Source: Algiphilus sp. (lineage in GTDB: Bacteria > Pseudomonadota > Gammaproteobacteria > Nevskiales > Nevskiaceae). From it: a stretch of DNA of 64,000 nucleotides. The notes under the pieces are model-generated. The model did no database searches, was not told the DNA's origin, and was given only the letters and a program-made list of their open reading frames with translations. Made by a program: the position numbers and the translations under genes. The stretch lies in NCBI RefSeq assembly GCF_023145115.1, contig NZ_JAGLEJ010000030.1, forward strand, positions 62,001 through 126,000. Reading direction: 5' to 3'. Below are positions 8,846 to 16,764 of the stretch, one piece after another; within the stretch, counting starts at the first letter, position 1, and every line of letters begins with the position of its first letter.

Positions 8846-9452
8846 TGCGGGGCCCCTCCATCGGGATGTGGCCGGGTCGGCTCGCCACCCGGTCCAGCCA
8901 GGCGCGCACCGCCGGGTAGTGGTCGAGCGAGAACCCGCCCTCGTGGGCGACATGGGTGTACGCGTAGAGCGCGATGTCGGCGATGCTGTAGGCCTCGCCC
9001 ACGAAGTACCGGCGCGCCGCCAGGTGCTGCTCCATGACGCCGAGCGCGGCGTAGCCGGGTTCCACGCAGCGCTGCGCGCGCTCGGCCTGCCCGGGTGGGT
9101 TGCCCAGGTAGCGGTGGATGAAGCGCGCCACGGCGATGTGGGGTTCGTGGCTGTACTGCTCGAAGAACAGCCACTGCAGCACCTGCGCGCGCCGGAAGCG
9201 ATCCTCCGGCATCAGCGGGGTATCGTCGGCGAGGTAGCAGAGGATGGCGTTGGACTCGGGCAGTACGCGACCGTCCGCCAGCTCGAGCACCGGGATGCGG
9301 CCGTTGGGATTGACGGCGAGAAAGGCATCGGTCCGGGTGGCTCCCGCCAGGATGTCGTGCTCGATCCATTCGTACTCCAGGCCGAGCAGTCGCAGCGCCA
9401 GCTCGACCTTGTAGCAGTTCCCGGAGCCGCGGAATCCGTGGATCCTCATCAT
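8838..9452 (-). CDS. Glutathione S-transferase family protein
   Basis: 204-residue cytosolic GST. Residues 1-78 form the thioredoxin-like domain: GFRGSGNCYKVELAL carries the candidate Ser/Cys that activates glutathione, NPNGRIPVLEL has the conserved cis-Pro, and LPESNAILCYLAD the Glu-Ser pair that binds the gamma-glutamyl group. Residues 85-204 are the helical domain with YSIADIALYAYTHVA, the N-capping box motif. The start is the first of two adjacent ATG codons, preceded by CGGGAGA. Family members conjugate or reduce electrophiles using glutathione. It sits 16 bases after the DUF1272 gene and overlaps the hydrolase gene, inside a likely stress or detoxification operon. Confidence 0.9.
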   Translation of the reverse strand: MMRIHGFRGSGNCYKVELALRLLGLEYEWIEHDILAGATRTDAFLAVNPNGRIPVLELADGRVLPESNAILCYLADDTPLMPEDRFRRAQVLQWLFFEQYSHEPHIAVARFIHRYLGNPPGQAERAQRCVEPGYAALGVMEQHLAARRYFVGEAYSIADIALYAYTHVAHEGGFSLDHYPAVRAWLDRVASRPGHIPMEGPRNA

Positions 9453-9468
9453 GCGGTGGTCTCCCGGA

Positions 9469-9711
9469 TCAGCGCGGCGTGCCGCGCCCGCCGATCCCCA
9501 GGCGCCGGCGGATGAGGCCCGCGGCCACCGGCAGCGGCGCGCGTTCGCGCACCGGCCTCGTGACCAGTGGTCCCGCGCAGTTGGGGCAGACGCTCTCCAT
9601 CGCCGTGGCACATGCCGGGCAGAAGGTGCACTCGAAGGAGCAGATGCGGGCGGCGTCGTGCCAGCCCAGATGGGTGGCGCAGCGCTCGCAGGCGGGCTTC
9701 ATCTTCAACAC
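9469..9711 (-). CDS. DUF1272 zinc-ribbon-like protein
   Basis: 80-residue protein rich in paired cysteines: CERC, ICSFECTFCPAC and CPNCAGPL. This is the DUF1272 pattern (typical length 60-80), most likely a small structural zinc-binding protein; no biochemical role is known. The start is a GTG with a good ribosome site (TGAGGGAG), and the family begins with the same hydrophobic Leu after the start. The C-terminal 25 residues are basic (GLIRRRLGIGGRG). It is located between the small membrane protein and the GST gene in the same orientation, with 12- and 16-base gaps. Confidence 0.8.
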   Translation of the reverse strand: MLKMKPACERCATHLGWHDAARICSFECTFCPACATAMESVCPNCAGPLVTRPVRERAPLPVAAGLIRRRLGIGGRGTPR

Positions 9712-9723
9712 GGCTCGGCTCCC

Positions 9724-10098
9724 TCAGTCGGGACGCAGGTTGTGCAGCAGGAAGGCGGTGGCGAGCAGCAACAGGCCCGCCACGTCGGCGCGCACCACAC
9801 GCGCGATGGATGCGCCGTGATCACCACCGGCGGCGAGCAGCAGGAAGCCGCCCATCGACACCAGTGCGACCAGGAAGGCGAGTGGCTGCAGCGCGGGGCG
9901 GAACGCGGCCAGCACGATGAAGCCGCCGAGCAGCGCGAACAGCAGCGCACGATGGCGGAGGAGCAGGATCAGGTCCGGGGCATCGGGCGCGACGCCGTAG
10001 AGCACGCGCAGGCGTTCCGGCGACAGCAGGCCCGCCGCCGGGATCAGGTTGATGGTGCCGATCAGCACCAGAAGTCCGCTTACCGCGTAGCCGATCAT
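9724..10098 (-). CDS. Small four-helix integral membrane protein
   Basis: 124 residues, almost entirely hydrophobic, with four predicted membrane helices (about residues 2-22, 44-62, 68-88 and 104-120) and the loop SPERLRVLYGVAPDAPDLILLLRHRA between helices 1 and 2. Proteins of this shape are sometimes labelled phosphopantetheine adenylyltransferase in databases, which is not supported here: it has no nucleotidyltransferase motif. Function unknown. The ATG at 10098 has GGGGGAGA about 6 bases upstream. It lies 31 bases downstream of the Crp-type regulator and is the second gene of the operon. Confidence 0.7.
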   Translation of the reverse strand: MIGYAVSGLLVLIGTINLIPAAGLLSPERLRVLYGVAPDAPDLILLLRHRALLFALLGGFIVLAAFRPALQPLAFLVALVSMGGFLLLAAGGDHGASIARVVRADVAGLLLLATAFLLHNLRPD

Positions 10099-10129
10099 GG
10101 CGTCTCCCCCGCGATCGATCCGTTGCCGG

Positions 10130-10756
10130 TCAGTCTGCCGGAGGCGGATCGGCGTTTCCTTGACATTTCTCAAGATCGGCCTTCACCCGACTCAACGATT
10201 CGGGCGTGATGCCCAGATAGGAGGCCACGTGGTAGGCCGGCGTGCCGGCGACGATCTCGGGCGGCATGTGGGCACGGAAGTAGGCGTAGCGCTGCGCGGC
10301 GGTGCGCGCCTGCAGCATGCGCAGGCGTCGCTGCAGCGCGATGAAGTGGCGCTCGGCGAGCTCGCGGCGCACGGCCTCGGCGAGCAGCCCGGGCCGTTCG
10401 CGGCAGAAGGCGCGGAAGCGCACCCGATAGCCGGTACCCGGAGACGGTGCCTGCAGCGCCTCGTCGGCGGTGGTGCCGAGCAGGAAGCTGTTGTAGGGCA
10501 GCGCCGCGGCGGGCGCGCACAGCAGGCGCAGATTGACCTCGCGGTCGTCGTGCAGATAGAAGCTGCGTACCACTCCTTCGGTGAGCAGGATCAGGTCGTC
10601 GGCCTCGCCGCCGAGCGGGAACAGCGTGGCGCCGCGCTCCCAGGTGCAGCGCCGCGCGTAGGCACGCAGGGCGCGCGCTTCCTCGGGGGCCACGTCGACC
10701 CACTGCCCCAGATAGGCGGCAAGGGCTGCATCATCGGCGACGGAAGCCTGCTTCAT
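10130..10756 (-). CDS. Crp/Fnr-type transcriptional regulator
   Basis: 208-residue regulator. Residues 15-125 form the cyclic-nucleotide-binding-type beta barrel (WERGATLFPLGGEADDLILLTEGVVRSF is the opening strand pair, recognisable by the Gly-x-x-Leu-Phe and the L-x-x-G-x-V turns). The C-terminus holds a helix-turn-helix: YHVASYLGITPESLSRVKADL. It lacks an Fnr Cys cluster. It belongs to the group of short Crp-like proteins of unknown effector often found beside detoxification genes. It leads the minus-strand operon (membrane protein, DUF1272, GST, hydrolase, mutase-like) and is divergent from the DGPF genes, so it may regulate either side. Confidence 0.85.
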   Translation of the reverse strand: MKQASVADDAALAAYLGQWVDVAPEEARALRAYARRCTWERGATLFPLGGEADDLILLTEGVVRSFYLHDDREVNLRLLCAPAAALPYNSFLLGTTADEALQAPSPGTGYRVRFRAFCRERPGLLAEAVRRELAERHFIALQRRLRMLQARTAAQRYAYFRAHMPPEIVAGTPAYHVASYLGITPESLSRVKADLEKCQGNADPPPAD

Positions 10757-10892
10757 GTCCGCACCATAGGGCGCCGCCGGCGCTGCGGCCAGGTCATCGA
10801 CTTCAGCGCGCTTCGCACCGCTCGGCCGCCGCTGCTCCCGGCGGGTGGACGCGGGGCGCGGGTCGATCGGGACACCATCGTCGAGGACCGGC

Positions 10893-10920
10893 TGTCGATA
10901 TCCGGCACTGCCGGACGATC
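10893..10920 (+). promoter_or_regulatory. Candidate ECF42-dependent promoter for the DGPF genes
   Basis: TGTCGA at 10893-10898 is followed after exactly 17 bases by CGATC at 10916-10920, and the ATG of the first DGPF gene lies 33 bases further on. From memory, ECF42 sigma factors of Streptomyces use a TGTCGA -35 element and a CGA/TC-like -10 element; spacing in this organism is not known to me. The same arrangement with N17 occurs at 18135. TGTCGA is common in such GC-rich DNA, so this is a suggestion, not a proof. Confidence 0.4.
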
Positions 10921-10953
10921 AGAGGGTGAGCACCGCTTCGCGAGGAACGCACC

Positions 10954-11319
10954 ATGAAGTATCTCTGCCTGGTCTACGCCGCCGAGTCTGCGCTGCAGAC
11001 GCAGTCCGACAGCCCGCGCGACGGCGAGTGCGCGGCGAACGATGAAGCCCTGAAGGCCAGCGGCCACTTCCTGCTCGGCCAGGCCCTGCAGCCGGTGAGC
11101 GCCGCCACCACCGTGCGCATGCGCAACGGGCGCGTCTCGGTGACCGACGGTCCCTTCGCCGAGACCAAGGAGCAGCTCGCCGGCTTCATCCTGATCGAGG
11201 CACGCGATCTCAACGATGCCATCCAGGTGGCGTCGCGCATTCCGTCAGCGCGCGTCGGCAGCATCGAGATCCGCCCCACGCGCGAGCTGATGGCGCCGAC
11301 GCACGCGGCCGCGGTCTGA
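10954..11319 (+). CDS. DGPF/YCII-type protein, copy 1
   Basis: 121-residue YCII-related (ferredoxin-like alpha/beta) protein with the signature DGPFAETKEQLAGF in the middle and a C-terminal PSARVGSIEIRP strand. Family members are of unsettled function but are the usual genomic partners and targets of ECF42 sigma factors. The ATG has GAGGAA 7 bases upstream. The following gene is a close paralog, sharing long near-identical stretches around the DGPF motif at DNA level. A candidate ECF42 promoter lies 33 bases upstream of the start, while the likely sigma factor gene is about 9.8 kb away, at 20732. Confidence 0.88.
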   Translation: MKYLCLVYAAESALQTQSDSPRDGECAANDEALKASGHFLLGQALQPVSAATTVRMRNGRVSVTDGPFAETKEQLAGFILIEARDLNDAIQVASRIPSARVGSIEIRPTRELMAPTHAAAV

Positions 11320-11406
11320 GATGGGAGCGACCGCCGTCGTCGACGCCGGGGGCATGACCAGGTCGCGCTACGATATCGGCCGACCATGCGACGCCGCGAG
11401 CAAGCC

Positions 11407-11757
11407 ATGAAGTATCTCTGTCTGGTGTACAGCAGCGAGGCCGACCTGCACGGGCTGCCGGAGAGTCCGGAGGACAGCGAGTGTGCCGTCTTCGACGCGT
11501 CGCTGCGCGATGCCGGTCAGTGGATTGCCGGCGAGGCGCTGCAGCCGGTAGCGACCGCGGCGACGGTGCGGGTACGCGGCGGCAGGGTCTCGGTGACCGA
11601 CGGCCCTTTCGCCGAGACCAAGGAGCAGCTCGCCGGCTTCTGGCTGATCGAGGCCGCGTCCCGCGACGAGGCACTGGCGATCGCGGCGCGGGTGCCCTCG
11701 GCGCGTGTCGGCAGCATCGAGGTCCGGCCCATTCGGCAGCTCGATGTGCCCGGCTGA
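11407..11757 (+). CDS. DGPF/YCII-type protein, copy 2
   Basis: 116-residue paralog of the preceding gene, aligned from MKYLCLVY through DGPFAETKEQLAGF to PSARVGSIEVRPIRQL. I use the ATG at 11407, where the family begins; an in-frame ATG at 11386 would add MRRREQA. The ribosome site is weak (GCGAGCAAG). Substitutions are concentrated in the N-terminal half, while the segment coding for VSVTDGPFAETKEQLAGF differs by only a couple of silent changes, which suggests recent duplication or gene conversion. An 87-base gap separates the two; I see no separate ECF42-like promoter for copy 2. Confidence 0.87.
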   Translation: MKYLCLVYSSEADLHGLPESPEDSECAVFDASLRDAGQWIAGEALQPVATAATVRVRGGRVSVTDGPFAETKEQLAGFWLIEAASRDEALAIAARVPSARVGSIEVRPIRQLDVPG

Positions 11758-11823
11758 TCATGGCGCAGCGGGTCGGCGGCGCGTGCGGTCGCCACCCGGC
11801 CGGGCTTCTGGAATAATCGGCTG

Positions 11824-12219
11824 ATGCGCCGTCCCGGACCCGTATTCGTGTGGCTGGGCATCATCGCGATGCTCTGCCAGCTGCTGCTGCCGTCGGCGCA
11901 CGCGCTGACCTATGCGCAGCGGGCCGGCGATCCGCTCGCCTTCGCGTGGTGCGGCACCGGCGCGGTGGCGCTGGCCGCGTCGGTGCGCGACGGTCAAGCT
12001 GCCGGTGCGCAGGATGATGCCGCCCGGCTCATCGCCGAGCTGCCCCAGTGCAGCGCCTGCGCGACAGCACACGCCGCCGCGGCGCCGAGCGCGGATGTCG
12101 CCATCGAAGGGGTCCGGCCGTCGCTTGCGCCACCCGCTGCGACCATCGCCGGCGGCACGATACCGGCAGCGCCGCGCGCGCTGCGGCCGCCGTCGCGCGC
12201 ACCCCCGATTCCCGCCTGA
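11824..12219 (+). CDS. DUF2946-like exported protein
   Basis: 131 residues with an N-terminal signal (FVWLGIIAMLCQLLLPSAHA), then a low-complexity Ala/Pro-rich region with one CxxC pair (QCSAC) near residue 78. Length, the signal, and the 'cp.C...' layout fit DUF2946, a loosely conserved group found next to copper-related genes. The C-terminus is Pro/Ala-rich and poorly conserved. It is the first gene of a same-strand run with the Cys-rich outer-membrane protein and the MbnP/MbnH pair. A role in the periplasmic handling of copper is inferred from neighbours only. Confidence 0.6.
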   Translation: MRRPGPVFVWLGIIAMLCQLLLPSAHALTYAQRAGDPLAFAWCGTGAVALAASVRDGQAAGAQDDAARLIAELPQCSACATAHAAAAPSADVAIEGVRPSLAPPAATIAGGTIPAAPRALRPPSRAPPIPA

Positions 12220-12295
12220 GCGATTCGTAGCCGGCGCCCGAGGGCGCCGCCTCATCACTCGGGGCCGCGCATCCGCGGCCAGGGGAGCGACAACC

Positions 12296-13189
12296 ATGTG
12301 GTACCGATTCCGGAAGCCGGCGTTGCTCGCCGGGCTTCTTCTCGTGCTGGCGCCGCCCGCGGCACTGGCCTGTTCGACCTGCAAGTGCGGTGACTACAGC
12401 ATCACGCTGCTGGGCGCCGAGAAACCCTACGCCGGACGCCTGCGCACGGCCTTCGACCTGCTGGCGCGCAGCGAGACCCAGGGCGCCGGCCTGAACGCGC
12501 GCGAGACCGAGGAGCTGCGCAGCACCATCGGTCTGTCCTACGCGGTCAGCGACGATCTCACCGTGGCCGCACAGCTGCCGTGGGTGCGCAAGACCCTCGA
12601 CGACGGCAATCTCGCCTCGCAGGAAGCCGAGGGCTTCGGCAACATCGATCTCATCGGCTGGTGGGTCCTGCATCGCAGCGGCGAGCCGGTGGTCCGCCAC
12701 CTGGCCGGGGTGCGCTTCGGCGTGCGCCTGCCGACCACCGACCAGGTGCGCGAGGGCGGCAGCAGGCTCGACATCGACGTGCAACCCGACGCCGGTGCCA
12801 TCGCGCCCAATCTCGGCGGCTGGTACCGCTACTACCGCTTCCCGTGGATGCTGACCGTGAGCGGCGTCGCCTTCGTGTACGGCGACGGCCATCAGGGCTT
12901 CTCGCCCGGCGATGCCTACACCGCCTCGCTGCTCGGCCAGTACGCGATCAACGCGGACTGGGCGCTGCAGGCCGGGCTCGATGCGCGGCACAGCGGCAGG
13001 AACCGCTTCTCCGGCGTCACCGACCCGGACTCCGGCGGCACCCTGGCGGCGCTCTACGCCGGTGTCGCGGCGCGCTTCCTGGGCGAGCTGTCGATCAGCG
13101 CAGGCGCGCAGGTGCCGGTGCTCGACGACCTCAACGGCGCGCAGGACGAGGACGCCTCGCTGCGCCTGTCGCTCGCCTACGACTTCTAG
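12296..13189 (+). CDS. Outer-membrane transporter-like protein with N-terminal CSTCKCGD motif
   Basis: 297 residues; signal peptide LLAGLLLVLAPPAALA followed at once by CSTCKCGDYSITLLG, a three-Cys cluster at the mature N-terminus. The rest is amphipathic beta-strand sequence (RTAFDLLARSE, LTVAAQLPWVRKTL, VRFGVRLPTTDQV, LLGQYAINADWAL) ending in LRLSLAYDF, as expected of a beta-barrel porin-like 'transporter'. The ATG has AGGGGAG 9 bases upstream. Proteins of this type often lie beside MbnP/MbnH genes. The Cys cluster could bind copper or lipid-anchor the protein; the signal does not have a good lipobox. Next gene starts 16 bases downstream. Confidence 0.8.
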   Translation: MWYRFRKPALLAGLLLVLAPPAALACSTCKCGDYSITLLGAEKPYAGRLRTAFDLLARSETQGAGLNARETEELRSTIGLSYAVSDDLTVAAQLPWVRKTLDDGNLASQEAEGFGNIDLIGWWVLHRSGEPVVRHLAGVRFGVRLPTTDQVREGGSRLDIDVQPDAGAIAPNLGGWYRYYRFPWMLTVSGVAFVYGDGHQGFSPGDAYTASLLGQYAINADWALQAGLDARHSGRNRFSGVTDPDSGGTLAALYAGVAARFLGELSISAGAQVPVLDDLNGAQDEDASLRLSLAYDF

Positions 13190-13205
13190 ATTCGGGGAAT
13201 TTTCC

Positions 13206-14822
13206 ATGCAAACGAATGCAATGTTGCGCGCGGCGTTGGTCGCCGCGCTATCGTGCGCCGTGCTCGCGGCGTGTTCCGGCAACGGCGAACGCGAGGCGGG
13301 CATCGAGGCCAGTCTCCGCGCCACGCCGATGGGCTCGCACACCGCGTCTCACGACGGGGGCGGGGCAGGCCACGCCGACTACCGACAGTTCCGCCGCGCC
13401 GACGGCATGCGCATCGACCTGCAGCTCGGCCTGGTCAATCTGGTGCCCATCGCGCTGGAGGCGTGTCCGACCGCCAGCGCCGGCGTCGGCCGGGTGCTCG
13501 CCATGCTGAATCCGATGGGCGCGGCCGTGGCGCACGCCGGGCACGGCGGCTCGCCGCCGGCGGGTGCGGTCAACACGGTGGCCGGGGGTGAAGGGGTGGT
13601 CGATCTCGGCGCGCTGATTGCCGGGCCGGGAAGCTACTGTGGCCTGCGCGTCGCACTGCAGCCCGGGTCGGCCGCGGCGCCGAAGCACGGCGGCGAGCTC
13701 GATACCAGCCTCGACGGTGTGGCCATCAACGTCGCGCCGTGCCATTACCCGGACACGGTGGGCGTGCCGGACACCGAGCTCGACAGCATCAGCGCACACA
13801 GCTGCGTGCAGGCGAAGGCCGCCGCTCAGCCCCGCCGGATCACGCTGCCGTTCTCGGCGCCGGTAACGCTCGACGCCGAGCACCGCCAGCTCGACCTCAC
13901 CGTGGTGCTTCGCTACGAGGAGTGGTTCGACGGCATCGACATGACGCAGCTCGCCGACGCCGCTGCCGAGCAGGCGCGGCTGGTTGACAACATCCTGGCG
14001 GCCATGCACGTGCACACCGGCGACGAGCAGAATCTCGCGCTCGCCTTCGCGGCCGAGGTCAACGGTGATCAGGCGATGTGCGGCGCGGCCTACGAGGGCG
14101 TGGGCAGCACCGCTCAGAACTACGAGCTGCGCGACTTCCGCTGGTACGTCAGCGATCTCGAGCTGCGCGGCAACGACGGCGTGGCGCCGGTGCGGCTGGC
14201 GCCGCGCGCCGACGGCACGGTCCATCAGCAGGATGGCCGCAACGTAGCCCTGCTGGGTCTGGTCGAGGGCTGCGACGCCCCGGCCCCGGCGCGCACGCTG
14301 GCGCTGGCCGGCGCCGCAGCGGCCGGTGACTTCGACCAGCTCTGCTTCACGCTGGGCGTACCGGCGGACCGGAATCACGGCGACATCGCCACTGCGCCGA
14401 CGCCGCTCAATTCGACGGCGATGGCGTGGTCCTGGCTGGGTGGCCGCAAGTTCGTCCGCGTCGACGGCATCGGCGATGCCGACGGCGCGCGCCAGAACTT
14501 CTTCGTGCATCTGGGGAGCACGGGCTGCACCAACGGCACCGGCGATCCGACCGCCCCACCGGACGGTGCCTGCGCGCAGCCCAACCAGGCCGAGATCTGC
14601 CTCGACTACACGGTCATTGCGGAAGGCGGGCGCATCGTCGCCGATATTGCACCGGTGCTGGCCGACGCCGATATCGGTAGCGACGCCGCCGGCGCGCCGG
14701 GCTGCATGTCGGGCACCACCGATCCTGAGTGTCTCGGGATCGTGCCCCGCTTCGGGCTCGATTTCACCTACAACGGTGAGCCGATTCCGCGGCAGGAGCA
14801 GCAGTTCCTGACGGTGCGATGA
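13206..14822 (+). CDS. MbnP-type copper-binding lipoprotein with an extra N-terminal domain
   Basis: 538 residues. The lipobox LAAC puts lipidated Cys at 23. Residues about 60-280 form an extra domain (RIDLQLGLVNLVPIALEAC; ARWFDGI-like EEWFDGIDM at its end) not part of classical MbnP. From about 285 the MbnP fold begins: LALAFAAEVNG, MCGAAYEGVG, DFRWYVSDLELR, then AMAWSWLGGRKFVRVD (Trp 408 and 410), FFVHLGSTGC, CAQPN and GCMSGTTDPEC. These match the four-Cys 'metallo-mystery pair' proteins, whose MbnH partner converts a Trp to kynurenine to make a copper site. Which Trp is used here is inference. Its stop overlaps the ATG of the MbnH gene, so the pair is translationally coupled. Confidence 0.85.
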   Translation: MQTNAMLRAALVAALSCAVLAACSGNGEREAGIEASLRATPMGSHTASHDGGGAGHADYRQFRRADGMRIDLQLGLVNLVPIALEACPTASAGVGRVLAMLNPMGAAVAHAGHGGSPPAGAVNTVAGGEGVVDLGALIAGPGSYCGLRVALQPGSAAAPKHGGELDTSLDGVAINVAPCHYPDTVGVPDTELDSISAHSCVQAKAAAQPRRITLPFSAPVTLDAEHRQLDLTVVLRYEEWFDGIDMTQLADAAAEQARLVDNILAAMHVHTGDEQNLALAFAAEVNGDQAMCGAAYEGVGSTAQNYELRDFRWYVSDLELRGNDGVAPVRLAPRADGTVHQQDGRNVALLGLVEGCDAPAPARTLALAGAAAAGDFDQLCFTLGVPADRNHGDIATAPTPLNSTAMAWSWLGGRKFVRVDGIGDADGARQNFFVHLGSTGCTNGTGDPTAPPDGACAQPNQAEICLDYTVIAEGGRIVADIAPVLADADIGSDAAGAPGCMSGTTDPECLGIVPRFGLDFTYNGEPIPRQEQQFLTVR

Positions 14823-16063
14823 TGCGCTTCCGAGTGTTCACGGCGTCCATCCTCGCGATGGGCGCCGTGCTCCCGGCGGCATGCGGTGGCGGCGGCGGGG
14901 ACGCGGCGCCGCCCGATCCGGTGCCGCCGGGTGGCTTCGACCTGCGCCTGCCCGCTGGCTTCCCGCCGCCGGAGCTGCCCGGCGACGAGCCGCTCAGCGA
15001 GGCGCGCGTCGAGCTCGGGCGCATGCTGTTCTACGACGAGCGCACCTCGGTCAACCGCGAGGGGTCCTGCGCCAGCTGTCACGAGCAGCGCTTCGCCTTC
15101 ACCGACCGGCGCGCGCTGGCGGTCGGGCCTACCGGCGAGACGCACCCGCGCAACGCCATGAGCCTGACCAACGCGGTCTACAACGCGCGCCAGAACTGGG
15201 CCAACCCGAACACCACCGACCTGCGCGCGCAGGCCATCGACGTGCTGCTCAACGAGCACCCGGTGGAGCTCGGCTGGGCCGGTCGCGAGCAGACGATGCT
15301 GGACCGGCTGCGCGGTGATCCGGCGTACGTCGATGCCTTCTTCGCGGCCTTCCCGGACGACCCGGATCCGTTCACGCTGGACCGTGTGGCGCGTGCCTAT
15401 GCGGCCTTCGTCGCGACCATGATCTCGGGGCGCTCGGCGTACGACCGCGCCACGCATCCGGTCGATCCCGATCCCGGGGCGATCAGCGAGTCGGCGTGGC
15501 GCGGTCAGGCGCTTTTCTTCTCGGAGCGTCTGGAATGCTTCCACTGCCACGGCGGCTTCAACTTCGCGCAGTCGGTGCAGCATGACGGCACCGTGCTCGA
15601 CGGCATCGAGTACCGCAACACCGGGCTCTACAACATCGCCGGCCCGGGGCCGGGCTATCCGCTGGAGCAGGGCAATTATCCGGGCGGCAACCAGGGCCTG
15701 TACGAGTTCACCGGCAGAGCCTCGGACATGGGCCGCTTCCGGGCGCCGACCCTGCGCAACATCGCGCTTACCGCGCCCTACATGCACGACGGTTCCATCC
15801 CGACCCTGCGCGCGGTCATCGTGGATCACTACGCGCGCAGCGGCCGGGTGGTGGCCGATGGCCCGCTGGCAGGCGACGGCTCGCAGAGTCCGTACAAGGA
15901 CGCGCTGATGGTCGGGTTCAGGCTGACGCCGGGCGAGGTCGACGATCTGCTCGCCTTCCTCGAAAGTCTTACCGACTGGGATTTCGTCTGCGATCCGCGC
16001 TTCAGCGACCCGGATGGCACGATCCCCATGCACGCACGATGCGACCACGCGGCGACGCCGTGA
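14819..16063 (+). CDS. MbnH-type di-heme oxidase (MauG/CCP superfamily), lipoprotein
   Basis: 414 residues. Lipobox PAAC with Cys at 22, then two c-type heme motifs: CASCH at 84-88 and CFHCH at 240-244. The C-terminal APYMHDGSIPTLRAVIVDHY is the usual CCP/MauG second-heme region. The length and context fit MbnH (di-heme partner of MbnP), which oxidises a Trp of MbnP to kynurenine using peroxide. The gene overlaps the MbnP stop in the ATGATGA junction. As both partners carry lipoboxes, the reaction probably happens at a membrane surface facing the periplasm rather than free in solution. A c-type cytochrome maturation system must exist elsewhere in the genome. Confidence 0.9.
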   Translation: MMRFRVFTASILAMGAVLPAACGGGGGDAAPPDPVPPGGFDLRLPAGFPPPELPGDEPLSEARVELGRMLFYDERTSVNREGSCASCHEQRFAFTDRRALAVGPTGETHPRNAMSLTNAVYNARQNWANPNTTDLRAQAIDVLLNEHPVELGWAGREQTMLDRLRGDPAYVDAFFAAFPDDPDPFTLDRVARAYAAFVATMISGRSAYDRATHPVDPDPGAISESAWRGQALFFSERLECFHCHGGFNFAQSVQHDGTVLDGIEYRNTGLYNIAGPGPGYPLEQGNYPGGNQGLYEFTGRASDMGRFRAPTLRNIALTAPYMHDGSIPTLRAVIVDHYARSGRVVADGPLAGDGSQSPYKDALMVGFRLTPGEVDDLLAFLESLTDWDFVCDPRFSDPDGTIPMHARCDHAATP

Positions 16064-16134
16064 ACCGGTACCGCGTCGGCTGGGCCGGTCCTTGCATGAT
16101 CACCGGGTTGCTATTCGCCCCCAAGGAGAACCGC

Positions 16135-16752
16135 ATGAAACGCTTCGTTCCGACACTCGCGCTCGCCTCCGCGCTGCTCGCCCCGCTCTGGGCGCTGCCC
16201 GCCAGCGCCGGGACCGGGTCATGGACGCTCGACGCCGATGCATCGAGCCTCAGCGTGGTCTCGATCAAGAACAACAGCATCGCCGAAGTGCACCGATTTC
16301 CCGATCTGAGCGGCTCCATCGGTGCCGACGGCGAGGCCACGCTGAGCATCGGCCTCGACTCGGTGCAGACCGGCATCGGCATCCGCGACAAGCGCATGCG
16401 CGAGATGCTGTTCGAGACCGGCCGCTTCGCCAGTGCCACCGTGACGCTCGCGGTGGATGCGGACATGGTCGACGGTCTCGCGGCCGGCGAGCAGCGCAAG
16501 CTCGATACCGAGGCCGCACTCGATCTGCACGGCGCCAGCAAGCGGGTGCCGGCGACCCTGCACGTGACGCGTCTGGACGACGCGCGTCTGTTCGTCACCA
16601 GCGAGCAGCCGGTGCTGGTCGATGCCGGCAGCTTCGCGCTGGTGGAGGGCATCGACGCACTGCGCAAGGTCGCCGGCCTGCAGGCCATCGGCAGCATGGT
16701 GCCGGTGAGCTTTGCGCTGACCTTCGTTGCGGACGGTGACGGGACCGAGTGA
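16135..16752 (+). CDS. YceI-family periplasmic protein
   Basis: 205 residues. The ATG at 16135 is preceded by AAGGAGAA, a strong ribosome site; in-frame upstream ATGs lack one. Signal peptide LASALLAPLWALPASA, then the lipocalin-like YceI beta-barrel: WTLDADASSLSVVSIKNNSIAEVHRF, GDGEATLSIGLDSVQTGIGIRDKRMREMLF and the strand VLVDAGSFAL. YceI proteins bind polyisoprenoid or amphipathic ligands in the periplasm and are often induced by stress. It lies 71 bases after MbnH on the same strand, so it may belong to the copper operon. A second, more typical YceI gene is at 19968. Confidence 0.85.
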   Translation: MKRFVPTLALASALLAPLWALPASAGTGSWTLDADASSLSVVSIKNNSIAEVHRFPDLSGSIGADGEATLSIGLDSVQTGIGIRDKRMREMLFETGRFASATVTLAVDADMVDGLAAGEQRKLDTEAALDLHGASKRVPATLHVTRLDDARLFVTSEQPVLVDAGSFALVEGIDALRKVAGLQAIGSMVPVSFALTFVADGDGTE

Positions 16753-16764
16753 CCGTGTGCGGCG

